A DNA stretch of 64,000 nt, from the NCBI GenBank assembly GCA_037389465.1, contig JAZARR010000152.1, positions 1,785,147 to 1,849,146 on the forward strand, given 5' to 3'. The notes below the pieces were generated by a model. It did not search any database. It saw nothing but the letters and a program-made list of their open reading frames with translations, and was not told the DNA's origin. Both the position numbers and the translations under genes were made by a program. Positions 12,001 to 24,000 of the stretch are shown piece after piece. The first letter of the stretch is position 1. Each line of letters opens with the position of its first letter. Origin of the DNA: Baylisascaris procyonis (Eukaryota; Nematoda; Chromadorea; Rhabditida; Ascarididae).

Positions 12001-15000
12001 AAGCCTAAGCCTAAGCCTAAGCCTAAGCCTAAGCCTAAGCCTAAGCCTAAGCCTAAGCCTAAGCCTAAGCCTAAGCCTAAGCCTAAGCCTAAGCCTAAGC
12101 CTAAGCCTAAGCCTAAGCCTAAGCCTAAGCCTAAGCCTAAGCCTAAGCCTAAGCCTAAGCCTAAGCCTAAGCCTAAGCCTAAGCCTAAGCCTAAGCCTAA
12201 GCCTAAGCCTAAGCCTAAGCCTAAGCCTAAGCCTAAGCCTAAGCCTAAGCCTAAGCCTAAGCCTAAGCCTAAGCCTAAGCCTAAGCCTAAGCCTAAGCCT
12301 AAGCCTAAGCCTAAGCCTAAGCCTAAGCCTAAGCCTAAGCCTAAGCCTAAGCCTAAGCCTAAGCCTAAGCCTAAGCCTAAGCCTAAGCCTAAGCCTAAGC
12401 CTAAGCCTAAGCCTAAGCCTAAGCCTAAGCCTAAGCCTAAGCCTAAGCCTAAGCCTAAGCCTAAGCCTAAGCCTAAGCCTAAGCCTAAGCCTAAGCCTAA
12501 GCCTAAGCCTAAGCCTAAGCCTAAGCCTAAGCCTAAGCCTAAGCCTAAGCCTAAGCCTAAGCCTAAGCCTAAGCCTAAGCCTAAGCCTAAGCCTAAGCCT
12601 AAGCCTAAGCCTAAGCCTAAGCCTAAGCCTAAGCCTAAGCCTAAGCCTAAGCCTAAGCCTAAGCCTAAGCCTAAGCCTAAGCCTAAGCCTAAGCCTAAGC
12701 CTAAGCCTAAGCCTAAGCCTAAGCCTAAGCCTAAGCCTAAGCCTAAGCCTAAGCCTAAGCCTAAGCCTAAGCCTAAGCCTAAGCCTAAGCCTAAGCCTAA
12801 GCCTAAGCCTAAGCCTAAGCCTAAGCCTAAGCCTAAGCCTAAGCCTAAGCCTAAGCCTAAGCCTAAGCCTAAGCCTAAGCCTAAGCCTAAGCCTAAGCCT
12901 AAGCCTAAGCCTAAGCCTAAGCCTAAGCCTAAGCCTAAGCCTAAGCCTAAGCCTAAGCCTAAGCCTAAGCCTAAGCCTAAGCCTAAGCCTAAGCCTAAGC
13001 CTAAGCCTAAGCCTAAGCCTAAGCCTAAGCCTAAGCCTAAGCCTAAGCCTAAGCCTAAGCCTAAGCCTAAGCCTAAGCCTAAGCCTAAGCCTAAGCCTAA
13101 GCCTAAGCCTAAGCCTAAGCCTAAGCCTAAGCCTAAGCCTAAGCCTAAGCCTAAGCCTAAGCCTAAGCCTAAGCCTAAGCCTAAGCCTAAGCCTAAGCCT
13201 AAGCCTAAGCCTAAGCCTAAGCCTAAGCCTAAGCCTAAGCCTAAGCCTAAGCCTAAGCCTAAGCCTAAGCCTAAGCCTAAGCCTAAGCCTAAGCCTAAGC
13301 CTAAGCCTAAGCCTAAGCCTAAGCCTAAGCCTAAGCCTAAGCCTAAGCCTAAGCCTAAGCCTAAGCCTAAGCCTAAGCCTAAGCCTAAGCCTAAGCCTAA
13401 GCCTAAGCCTAAGCCTAAGCCTAAGCCTAAGCCTAAGCCTAAGCCTAAGCCTAAGCCTAAGCCTAAGCCTAAGCCTAAGCCTAAGCCTAAGCCTAAGCCT
13501 AAGCCTAAGCCTAAGCCTAAGCCTAAGCCTAAGCCTAAGCCTAAGCCTAAGCCTAAGCCTAAGCCTAAGCCTAAGCCTAAGCCTAAGCCTAAGCCTAAGC
13601 CTAAGCCTAAGCCTAAGCCTAAGCCTAAGCCTAAGCCTAAGCCTAAGCCTAAGCCTAAGCCTAAGCCTAAGCCTAAGCCTAAGCCTAAGCCTAAGCCTAA
13701 GCCTAAGCCTAAGCCTAAGCCTAAGCCTAAGCCTAAGCCTAAGCCTAAGCCTAAGCCTAAGCCTAAGCCTAAGCCTAAGCCTAAGCCTAAGCCTAAGCCT
13801 AAGCCTAAGCCTAAGCCTAAGCCTAAGCCTAAGCCTAAGCCTAAGCCTAAGCCTAAGCCTAAGCCTAAGCCTAAGCCTAAGCCTAAGCCTAAGCCTAAGC
13901 CTAAGCCTAAGCCTAAGCCTAAGCCTAAGCCTAAGCCTAAGCCTAAGCCTAAGCCTAAGCCTAAGCCTAAGCCTAAGCCTAAGCCTAAGCCTAAGCCTAA
14001 GCCTAAGCCTAAGCCTAAGCCTAAGCCTAAGCCTAAGCCTAAGCCTAAGCCTAAGCCTAAGCCTAAGCCTAAGCCTAAGCCTAAGCCTAAGCCTAAGCCT
14101 AAGCCTAAGCCTAAGCCTAAGCCTAAGCCTAAGCCTAAGCCTAAGCCTAAGCCTAAGCCTAAGCCTAAGCCTAAGCCTAAGCCTAAGCCTAAGCCTAAGC
14201 CTAAGCCTAAGCCTAAGCCTAAGCCTAAGCCTAAGCCTAAGCCTAAGCCTAAGCCTAAGCCTAAGCCTAAGCCTAAGCCTAAGCCTAAGCCTAAGCCTAA
14301 GCCTAAGCCTAAGCCTAAGCCTAAGCCTAAGCCTAAGCCTAAGCCTAAGCCTAAGCCTAAGCCTAAGCCTAAGCCTAAGCCTAAGCCTAAGCCTAAGCCT
14401 AAGCCTAAGCCTAAGCCTAAGCCTAAGCCTAAGCCTAAGCCTAAGCCTAAGCCTAAGCCTAAGCCTAAGCCTAAGCCTAAGCCTAAGCCTAAGCCTAAGC
14501 CTAAGCCTAAGCCTAAGCCTAAGCCTAAGCCTAAGCCTAAGCCTAAGCCTAAGCCTAAGCCTAAGCCTAAGCCTAAGCCTAAGCCTAAGCCTAAGCCTAA
14601 GCCTAAGCCTAAGCCTAAGCCTAAGCCTAAGCCTAAGCCTAAGCCTAAGCCTAAGCCTAAGCCTAAGCCTAAGCCTAAGCCTAAGCCTAAGCCTAAGCCT
14701 AAGCCTAAGCCTAAGCCTAAGCCTAAGCCTAAGCCTAAGCCTAAGCCTAAGCCTAAGCCTAAGCCTAAGCCTAAGCCTAAGCCTAAGCCTAAGCCTAAGC
14801 CTAAGCCTAAGCCTAAGCCTAAGCCTAAGCCTAAGCCTAAGCCTAAGCCTAAGCCTAAGCCTAAGCCTAAGCCTAAGCCTAAGCCTAAGCCTAAGCCTAA
14901 GCCTAAGCCTAAGCCTAAGCCTAAGCCTAAGCCTAAGCCTAAGCCTAAGCCTAAGCCTAAGCCTAAGCCTAAGCCTAAGCCTAAGCCTAAGCCTAAGCCT

Positions 15001-18000
15001 AAGCCTAAGCCTAAGCCTAAGCCTAAGCCTAAGCCTAAGCCTAAGCCTAAGCCTAAGCCTAAGCCTAAGCCTAAGCCTAAGCCTAAGCCTAAGCCTAAGC
15101 CTAAGCCTAAGCCTAAGCCTAAGCCTAAGCCTAAGCCTAAGCCTAAGCCTAAGCCTAAGCCTAAGCCTAAGCCTAAGCCTAAGCCTAAGCCTAAGCCTAA
15201 GCCTAAGCCTAAGCCTAAGCCTAAGCCTAAGCCTAAGCCTAAGCCTAAGCCTAAGCCTAAGCCTAAGCCTAAGCCTAAGCCTAAGCCTAAGCCTAAGCCT
15301 AAGCCTAAGCCTAAGCCTAAGCCTAAGCCTAAGCCTAAGCCTAAGCCTAAGCCTAAGCCTAAGCCTAAGCCTAAGCCTAAGCCTAAGCCTAAGCCTAAGC
15401 CTAAGCCTAAGCCTAAGCCTAAGCCTAAGCCTAAGCCTAAGCCTAAGCCTAAGCCTAAGCCTAAGCCTAAGCCTAAGCCTAAGCCTAAGCCTAAGCCTAA
15501 GCCTAAGCCTAAGCCTAAGCCTAAGCCTAAGCCTAAGCCTAAGCCTAAGCCTAAGCCTAAGCCTAAGCCTAAGCCTAAGCCTAAGCCTAAGCCTAAGCCT
15601 AAGCCTAAGCCTAAGCCTAAGCCTAAGCCTAAGCCTAAGCCTAAGCCTAAGCCTAAGCCTAAGCCTAAGCCTAAGCCTAAGCCTAAGCCTAAGCCTAAGC
15701 CTAAGCCTAAGCCTAAGCCTAAGCCTAAGCCTAAGCCTAAGCCTAAGCCTAAGCCTAAGCCTAAGCCTAAGCCTAAGCCTAAGCCTAAGCCTAAGCCTAA
15801 GCCTAAGCCTAAGCCTAAGCCTAAGCCTAAGCCTAAGCCTAAGCCTAAGCCTAAGCCTAAGCCTAAGCCTAAGCCTAAGCCTAAGCCTAAGCCTAAGCCT
15901 AAGCCTAAGCCTAAGCCTAAGCCTAAGCCTAAGCCTAAGCCTAAGCCTAAGCCTAAGCCTAAGCCTAAGCCTAAGCCTAAGCCTAAGCCTAAGCCTAAGC
16001 CTAAGCCTAAGCCTAAGCCTAAGCCTAAGCCTAAGCCTAAGCCTAAGCCTAAGCCTAAGCCTAAGCCTAAGCCTAAGCCTAAGCCTAAGCCTAAGCCTAA
16101 GCCTAAGCCTAAGCCTAAGCCTAAGCCTAAGCCTAAGCCTAAGCCTAAGCCTAAGCCTAAGCCTAAGCCTAAGCCTAAGCCTAAGCCTAAGCCTAAGCCT
16201 AAGCCTAAGCCTAAGCCTAAGCCTAAGCCTAAGCCTAAGCCTAAGCCTAAGCCTAAGCCTAAGCCTAAGCCTAAGCCTAAGCCTAAGCCTAAGCCTAAGC
16301 CTAAGCCTAAGCCTAAGCCTAAGCCTAAGCCTAAGCCTAAGCCTAAGCCTAAGCCTAAGCCTAAGCCTAAGCCTAAGCCTAAGCCTAAGCCTAAGCCTAA
16401 GCCTAAGCCTAAGCCTAAGCCTAAGCCTAAGCCTAAGCCTAAGCCTAAGCCTAAGCCTAAGCCTAAGCCTAAGCCTAAGCCTAAGCCTAAGCCTAAGCCT
16501 AAGCCTAAGCCTAAGCCTAAGCCTAAGCCTAAGCCTAAGCCTAAGCCTAAGCCTAAGCCTAAGCCTAAGCCTAAGCCTAAGCCTAAGCCTAAGCCTAAGC
16601 CTAAGCCTAAGCCTAAGCCTAAGCCTAAGCCTAAGCCTAAGCCTAAGCCTAAGCCTAAGCCTAAGCCTAAGCCTAAGCCTAAGCCTAAGCCTAAGCCTAA
16701 GCCTAAGCCTAAGCCTAAGCCTAAGCCTAAGCCTAAGCCTAAGCCTAAGCCTAAGCCTAAGCCTAAGCCTAAGCCTAAGCCTAAGCCTAAGCCTAAGCCT
16801 AAGCCTAAGCCTAAGCCTAAGCCTAAGCCTAAGCCTAAGCCTAAGCCTAAGCCTAAGCCTAAGCCTAAGCCTAAGCCTAAGCCTAAGCCTAAGCCTAAGC
16901 CTAAGCCTAAGCCTAAGCCTAAGCCTAAGCCTAAGCCTAAGCCTAAGCCTAAGCCTAAGCCTAAGCCTAAGCCTAAGCCTAAGCCTAAGCCTAAGCCTAA
17001 GCCTAAGCCTAAGCCTAAGCCTAAGCCTAAGCCTAAGCCTAAGCCTAAGCCTAAGCCTAAGCCTAAGCCTAAGCCTAAGCCTAAGCCTAAGCCTAAGCCT
17101 AAGCCTAAGCCTAAGCCTAAGCCTAAGCCTAAGCCTAAGCCTAAGCCTAAGCCTAAGCCTAAGCCTAAGCCTAAGCCTAAGCCTAAGCCTAAGCCTAAGC
17201 CTAAGCCTAAGCCTAAGCCTAAGCCTAAGCCTAAGCCTAAGCCTAAGCCTAAGCCTAAGCCTAAGCCTAAGCCTAAGCCTAAGCCTAAGCCTAAGCCTAA
17301 GCCTAAGCCTAAGCCTAAGCCTAAGCCTAAGCCTAAGCCTAAGCCTAAGCCTAAGCCTAAGCCTAAGCCTAAGCCTAAGCCTAAGCCTAAGCCTAAGCCT
17401 AAGCCTAAGCCTAAGCCTAAGCCTAAGCCTAAGCCTAAGCCTAAGCCTAAGCCTAAGCCTAAGCCTAAGCCTAAGCCTAAGCCTAAGCCTAAGCCTAAGC
17501 CTAAGCCTAAGCCTAAGCCTAAGCCTAAGCCTAAGCCTAAGCCTAAGCCTAAGCCTAAGCCTAAGCCTAAGCCTAAGCCTAAGCCTAAGCCTAAGCCTAA
17601 GCCTAAGCCTAAGCCTAAGCCTAAGCCTAAGCCTAAGCCTAAGCCTAAGCCTAAGCCTAAGCCTAAGCCTAAGCCTAAGCCTAAGCCTAAGCCTAAGCCT
17701 AAGCCTAAGCCTAAGCCTAAGCCTAAGCCTAAGCCTAAGCCTAAGCCTAAGCCTAAGCCTAAGCCTAAGCCTAAGCCTAAGCCTAAGCCTAAGCCTAAGC
17801 CTAAGCCTAAGCCTAAGCCTAAGCCTAAGCCTAAGCCTAAGCCTAAGCCTAAGCCTAAGCCTAAGCCTAAGCCTAAGCCTAAGCCTAAGCCTAAGCCTAA
17901 GCCTAAGCCTAAGCCTAAGCCTAAGCCTAAGCCTAAGCCTAAGCCTAAGCCTAAGCCTAAGCCTAAGCCTAAGCCTAAGCCTAAGCCTAAGCCTAAGCCT

Positions 18001-21000
18001 AAGCCTAAGCCTAAGCCTAAGCCTAAGCCTAAGCCTAAGCCTAAGCCTAAGCCTAAGCCTAAGCCTAAGCCTAAGCCTAAGCCTAAGCCTAAGCCTAAGC
18101 CTAAGCCTAAGCCTAAGCCTAAGCCTAAGCCTAAGCCTAAGCCTAAGCCTAAGCCTAAGCCTAAGCCTAAGCCTAAGCCTAAGCCTAAGCCTAAGCCTAA
18201 GCCTAAGCCTAAGCCTAAGCCTAAGCCTAAGCCTAAGCCTAAGCCTAAGCCTAAGCCTAAGCCTAAGCCTAAGCCTAAGCCTAAGCCTAAGCCTAAGCCT
18301 AAGCCTAAGCCTAAGCCTAAGCCTAAGCCTAAGCCTAAGCCTAAGCCTAAGCCTAAGCCTAAGCCTAAGCCTAAGCCTAAGCCTAAGCCTAAGCCTAAGC
18401 CTAAGCCTAAGCCTAAGCCTAAGCCTAAGCCTAAGCCTAAGCCTAAGCCTAAGCCTAAGCCTAAGCCTAAGCCTAAGCCTAAGCCTAAGCCTAAGCCTAA
18501 GCCTAAGCCTAAGCCTAAGCCTAAGCCTAAGCCTAAGCCTAAGCCTAAGCCTAAGCCTAAGCCTAAGCCTAAGCCTAAGCCTAAGCCTAAGCCTAAGCCT
18601 AAGCCTAAGCCTAAGCCTAAGCCTAAGCCTAAGCCTAAGCCTAAGCCTAAGCCTAAGCCTAAGCCTAAGCCTAAGCCTAAGCCTAAGCCTAAGCCTAAGC
18701 CTAAGCCTAAGCCTAAGCCTAAGCCTAAGCCTAAGCCTAAGCCTAAGCCTAAGCCTAAGCCTAAGCCTAAGCCTAAGCCTAAGCCTAAGCCTAAGCCTAA
18801 GCCTAAGCCTAAGCCTAAGCCTAAGCCTAAGCCTAAGCCTAAGCCTAAGCCTAAGCCTAAGCCTAAGCCTAAGCCTAAGCCTAAGCCTAAGCCTAAGCCT
18901 AAGCCTAAGCCTAAGCCTAAGCCTAAGCCTAAGCCTAAGCCTAAGCCTAAGCCTAAGCCTAAGCCTAAGCCTAAGCCTAAGCCTAAGCCTAAGCCTAAGC
19001 CTAAGCCTAAGCCTAAGCCTAAGCCTAAGCCTAAGCCTAAGCCTAAGCCTAAGCCTAAGCCTAAGCCTAAGCCTAAGCCTAAGCCTAAGCCTAAGCCTAA
19101 GCCTAAGCCTAAGCCTAAGCCTAAGCCTAAGCCTAAGCCTAAGCCTAAGCCTAAGCCTAAGCCTAAGCCTAAGCCTAAGCCTAAGCCTAAGCCTAAGCCT
19201 AAGCCTAAGCCTAAGCCTAAGCCTAAGCCTAAGCCTAAGCCTAAGCCTAAGCCTAAGCCTAAGCCTAAGCCTAAGCCTAAGCCTAAGCCTAAGCCTAAGC
19301 CTAAGCCTAAGCCTAAGCCTAAGCCTAAGCCTAAGCCTAAGCCTAAGCCTAAGCCTAAGCCTAAGCCTAAGCCTAAGCCTAAGCCTAAGCCTAAGCCTAA
19401 GCCTAAGCCTAAGCCTAAGCCTAAGCCTAAGCCTAAGCCTAAGCCTAAGCCTAAGCCTAAGCCTAAGCCTAAGCCTAAGCCTAAGCCTAAGCCTAAGCCT
19501 AAGCCTAAGCCTAAGCCTAAGCCTAAGCCTAAGCCTAAGCCTAAGCCTAAGCCTAAGCCTAAGCCTAAGCCTAAGCCTAAGCCTAAGCCTAAGCCTAAGC
19601 CTAAGCCTAAGCCTAAGCCTAAGCCTAAGCCTAAGCCTAAGCCTAAGCCTAAGCCTAAGCCTAAGCCTAAGCCTAAGCCTAAGCCTAAGCCTAAGCCTAA
19701 GCCTAAGCCTAAGCCTAAGCCTAAGCCTAAGCCTAAGCCTAAGCCTAAGCCTAAGCCTAAGCCTAAGCCTAAGCCTAAGCCTAAGCCTAAGCCTAAGCCT
19801 AAGCCTAAGCCTAAGCCTAAGCCTAAGCCTAAGCCTAAGCCTAAGCCTAAGCCTAAGCCTAAGCCTAAGCCTAAGCCTAAGCCTAAGCCTAAGCCTAAGC
19901 CTAAGCCTAAGCCTAAGCCTAAGCCTAAGCCTAAGCCTAAGCCTAAGCCTAAGCCTAAGCCTAAGCCTAAGCCTAAGCCTAAGCCTAAGCCTAAGCCTAA
20001 GCCTAAGCCTAAGCCTAAGCCTAAGCCTAAGCCTAAGCCTAAGCCTAAGCCTAAGCCTAAGCCTAAGCCTAAGCCTAAGCCTAAGCCTAAGCCTAAGCCT
20101 AAGCCTAAGCCTAAGCCTAAGCCTAAGCCTAAGCCTAAGCCTAAGCCTAAGCCTAAGCCTAAGCCTAAGCCTAAGCCTAAGCCTAAGCCTAAGCCTAAGC
20201 CTAAGCCTAAGCCTAAGCCTAAGCCTAAGCCTAAGCCTAAGCCTAAGCCTAAGCCTAAGCCTAAGCCTAAGCCTAAGCCTAAGCCTAAGCCTAAGCCTAA
20301 GCCTAAGCCTAAGCCTAAGCCTAAGCCTAAGCCTAAGCCTAAGCCTAAGCCTAAGCCTAAGCCTAAGCCTAAGCCTAAGCCTAAGCCTAAGCCTAAGCCT
20401 AAGCCTAAGCCTAAGCCTAAGCCTAAGCCTAAGCCTAAGCCTAAGCCTAAGCCTAAGCCTAAGCCTAAGCCTAAGCCTAAGCCTAAGCCTAAGCCTAAGC
20501 CTAAGCCTAAGCCTAAGCCTAAGCCTAAGCCTAAGCCTAAGCCTAAGCCTAAGCCTAAGCCTAAGCCTAAGCCTAAGCCTAAGCCTAAGCCTAAGCCTAA
20601 GCCTAAGCCTAAGCCTAAGCCTAAGCCTAAGCCTAAGCCTAAGCCTAAGCCTAAGCCTAAGCCTAAGCCTAAGCCTAAGCCTAAGCCTAAGCCTAAGCCT
20701 AAGCCTAAGCCTAAGCCTAAGCCTAAGCCTAAGCCTAAGCCTAAGCCTAAGCCTAAGCCTAAGCCTAAGCCTAAGCCTAAGCCTAAGCCTAAGCCTAAGC
20801 CTAAGCCTAAGCCTAAGCCTAAGCCTAAGCCTAAGCCTAAGCCTAAGCCTAAGCCTAAGCCTAAGCCTAAGCCTAAGCCTAAGCCTAAGCCTAAGCCTAA
20901 GCCTAAGCCTAAGCCTAAGCCTAAGCCTAAGCCTAAGCCTAAGCCTAAGCCTAAGCCTAAGCCTAAGCCTAAGCCTAAGCCTAAGCCTAAGCCTAAGCCT

Positions 21001-24000
21001 AAGCCTAAGCCTAAGCCTAAGCCTAAGCCTAAGCCTAAGCCTAAGCCTAAGCCTAAGCCTAAGCCTAAGCCTAAGCCTAAGCCTAAGCCTAAGCCTAAGC
21101 CTAAGCCTAAGCCTAAGCCTAAGCCTAAGCCTAAGCCTAAGCCTAAGCCTAAGCCTAAGCCTAAGCCTAAGCCTAAGCCTAAGCCTAAGCCTAAGCCTAA
21201 GCCTAAGCCTAAGCCTAAGCCTAAGCCTAAGCCTAAGCCTAAGCCTAAGCCTAAGCCTAAGCCTAAGCCTAAGCCTAAGCCTAAGCCTAAGCCTAAGCCT
21301 AAGCCTAAGCCTAAGCCTAAGCCTAAGCCTAAGCCTAAGCCTAAGCCTAAGCCTAAGCCTAAGCCTAAGCCTAAGCCTAAGCCTAAGCCTAAGCCTAAGC
21401 CTAAGCCTAAGCCTAAGCCTAAGCCTAAGCCTAAGCCTAAGCCTAAGCCTAAGCCTAAGCCTAAGCCTAAGCCTAAGCCTAAGCCTAAGCCTAAGCCTAA
21501 GCCTAAGCCTAAGCCTAAGCCTAAGCCTAAGCCTAAGCCTAAGCCTAAGCCTAAGCCTAAGCCTAAGCCTAAGCCTAAGCCTAAGCCTAAGCCTAAGCCT
21601 AAGCCTAAGCCTAAGCCTAAGCCTAAGCCTAAGCCTAAGCCTAAGCCTAAGCCTAAGCCTAAGCCTAAGCCTAAGCCTAAGCCTAAGCCTAAGCCTAAGC
21701 CTAAGCCTAAGCCTAAGCCTAAGCCTAAGCCTAAGCCTAAGCCTAAGCCTAAGCCTAAGCCTAAGCCTAAGCCTAAGCCTAAGCCTAAGCCTAAGCCTAA
21801 GCCTAAGCCTAAGCCTAAGCCTAAGCCTAAGCCTAAGCCTAAGCCTAAGCCTAAGCCTAAGCCTAAGCCTAAGCCTAAGCCTAAGCCTAAGCCTAAGCCT
21901 AAGCCTAAGCCTAAGCCTAAGCCTAAGCCTAAGCCTAAGCCTAAGCCTAAGCCTAAGCCTAAGCCTAAGCCTAAGCCTAAGCCTAAGCCTAAGCCTAAGC
22001 CTAAGCCTAAGCCTAAGCCTAAGCCTAAGCCTAAGCCTAAGCCTAAGCCTAAGCCTAAGCCTAAGCCTAAGCCTAAGCCTAAGCCTAAGCCTAAGCCTAA
22101 GCCTAAGCCTAAGCCTAAGCCTAAGCCTAAGCCTAAGCCTAAGCCTAAGCCTAAGCCTAAGCCTAAGCCTAAGCCTAAGCCTAAGCCTAAGCCTAAGCCT
22201 AAGCCTAAGCCTAAGCCTAAGCCTAAGCCTAAGCCTAAGCCTAAGCCTAAGCCTAAGCCTAAGCCTAAGCCTAAGCCTAAGCCTAAGCCTAAGCCTAAGC
22301 CTAAGCCTAAGCCTAAGCCTAAGCCTAAGCCTAAGCCTAAGCCTAAGCCTAAGCCTAAGCCTAAGCCTAAGCCTAAGCCTAAGCCTAAGCCTAAGCCTAA
22401 GCCTAAGCCTAAGCCTAAGCCTAAGCCTAAGCCTAAGCCTAAGCCTAAGCCTAAGCCTAAGCCTAAGCCTAAGCCTAAGCCTAAGCCTAAGCCTAAGCCT
22501 AAGCCTAAGCCTAAGCCTAAGCCTAAGCCTAAGCCTAAGCCTAAGCCTAAGCCTAAGCCTAAGCCTAAGCCTAAGCCTAAGCCTAAGCCTAAGCCTAAGC
22601 CTAAGCCTAAGCCTAAGCCTAAGCCTAAGCCTAAGCCTAAGCCTAAGCCTAAGCCTAAGCCTAAGCCTAAGCCTAAGCCTAAGCCTAAGCCTAAGCCTAA
22701 GCCTAAGCCTAAGCCTAAGCCTAAGCCTAAGCCTAAGCCTAAGCCTAAGCCTAAGCCTAAGCCTAAGCCTAAGCCTAAGCCTAAGCCTAAGCCTAAGCCT
22801 AAGCCTAAGCCTAAGCCTAAGCCTAAGCCTAAGCCTAAGCCTAAGCCTAAGCCTAAGCCTAAGCCTAAGCCTAAGCCTAAGCCTAAGCCTAAGCCTAAGC
22901 CTAAGCCTAAGCCTAAGCCTAAGCCTAAGCCTAAGCCTAAGCCTAAGCCTAAGCCTAAGCCTAAGCCTAAGCCTAAGCCTAAGCCTAAGCCTAAGCCTAA
23001 GCCTAAGCCTAAGCCTAAGCCTAAGCCTAAGCCTAAGCCTAAGCCTAAGCCTAAGCCTAAGCCTAAGCCTAAGCCTAAGCCTAAGCCTAAGCCTAAGCCT
23101 AAGCCTAAGCCTAAGCCTAAGCCTAAGCCTAAGCCTAAGCCTAAGCCTAAGCCTAAGCCTAAGCCTAAGCCTAAGCCTAAGCCTAAGCCTAAGCCTAAGC
23201 CTAAGCCTAAGCCTAAGCCTAAGCCTAAGCCTAAGCCTAAGCCTAAGCCTAAGCCTAAGCCTAAGCCTAAGCCTAAGCCTAAGCCTAAGCCTAAGCCTAA
23301 GCCTAAGCCTAAGCCTAAGCCTAAGCCTAAGCCTAAGCCTAAGCCTAAGCCTAAGCCTAAGCCTAAGCCTAAGCCTAAGCCTAAGCCTAAGCCTAAGCCT
23401 AAGCCTAAGCCTAAGCCTAAGCCTAAGCCTAAGCCTAAGCCTAAGCCTAAGCCTAAGCCTAAGCCTAAGCCTAAGCCTAAGCCTAAGCCTAAGCCTAAGC
23501 CTAAGCCTAAGCCTAAGCCTAAGCCTAAGCCTAAGCCTAAGCCTAAGCCTAAGCCTAAGCCTAAGCCTAAGCCTAAGCCTAAGCCTAAGCCTAAGCCTAA
23601 GCCTAAGCCTAAGCCTAAGCCTAAGCCTAAGCCTAAGCCTAAGCCTAAGCCTAAGCCTAAGCCTAAGCCTAAGCCTAAGCCTAAGCCTAAGCCTAAGCCT
23701 AAGCCTAAGCCTAAGCCTAAGCCTAAGCCTAAGCCTAAGCCTAAGCCTAAGCCTAAGCCTAAGCCTAAGCCTAAGCCTAAGCCTAAGCCTAAGCCTAAGC
23801 CTAAGCCTAAGCCTAAGCCTAAGCCTAAGCCTAAGCCTAAGCCTAAGCCTAAGCCTAAGCCTAAGCCTAAGCCTAAGCCTAAGCCTAAGCCTAAGCCTAA
23901 GCCTAAGCCTAAGCCTAAGCCTAAGCCTAAGCCTAAGCCTAAGCCTAAGCCTAAGCCTAAGCCTAAGCCTAAGCCTAAGCCTAAGCCTAAGCCTAAGCCT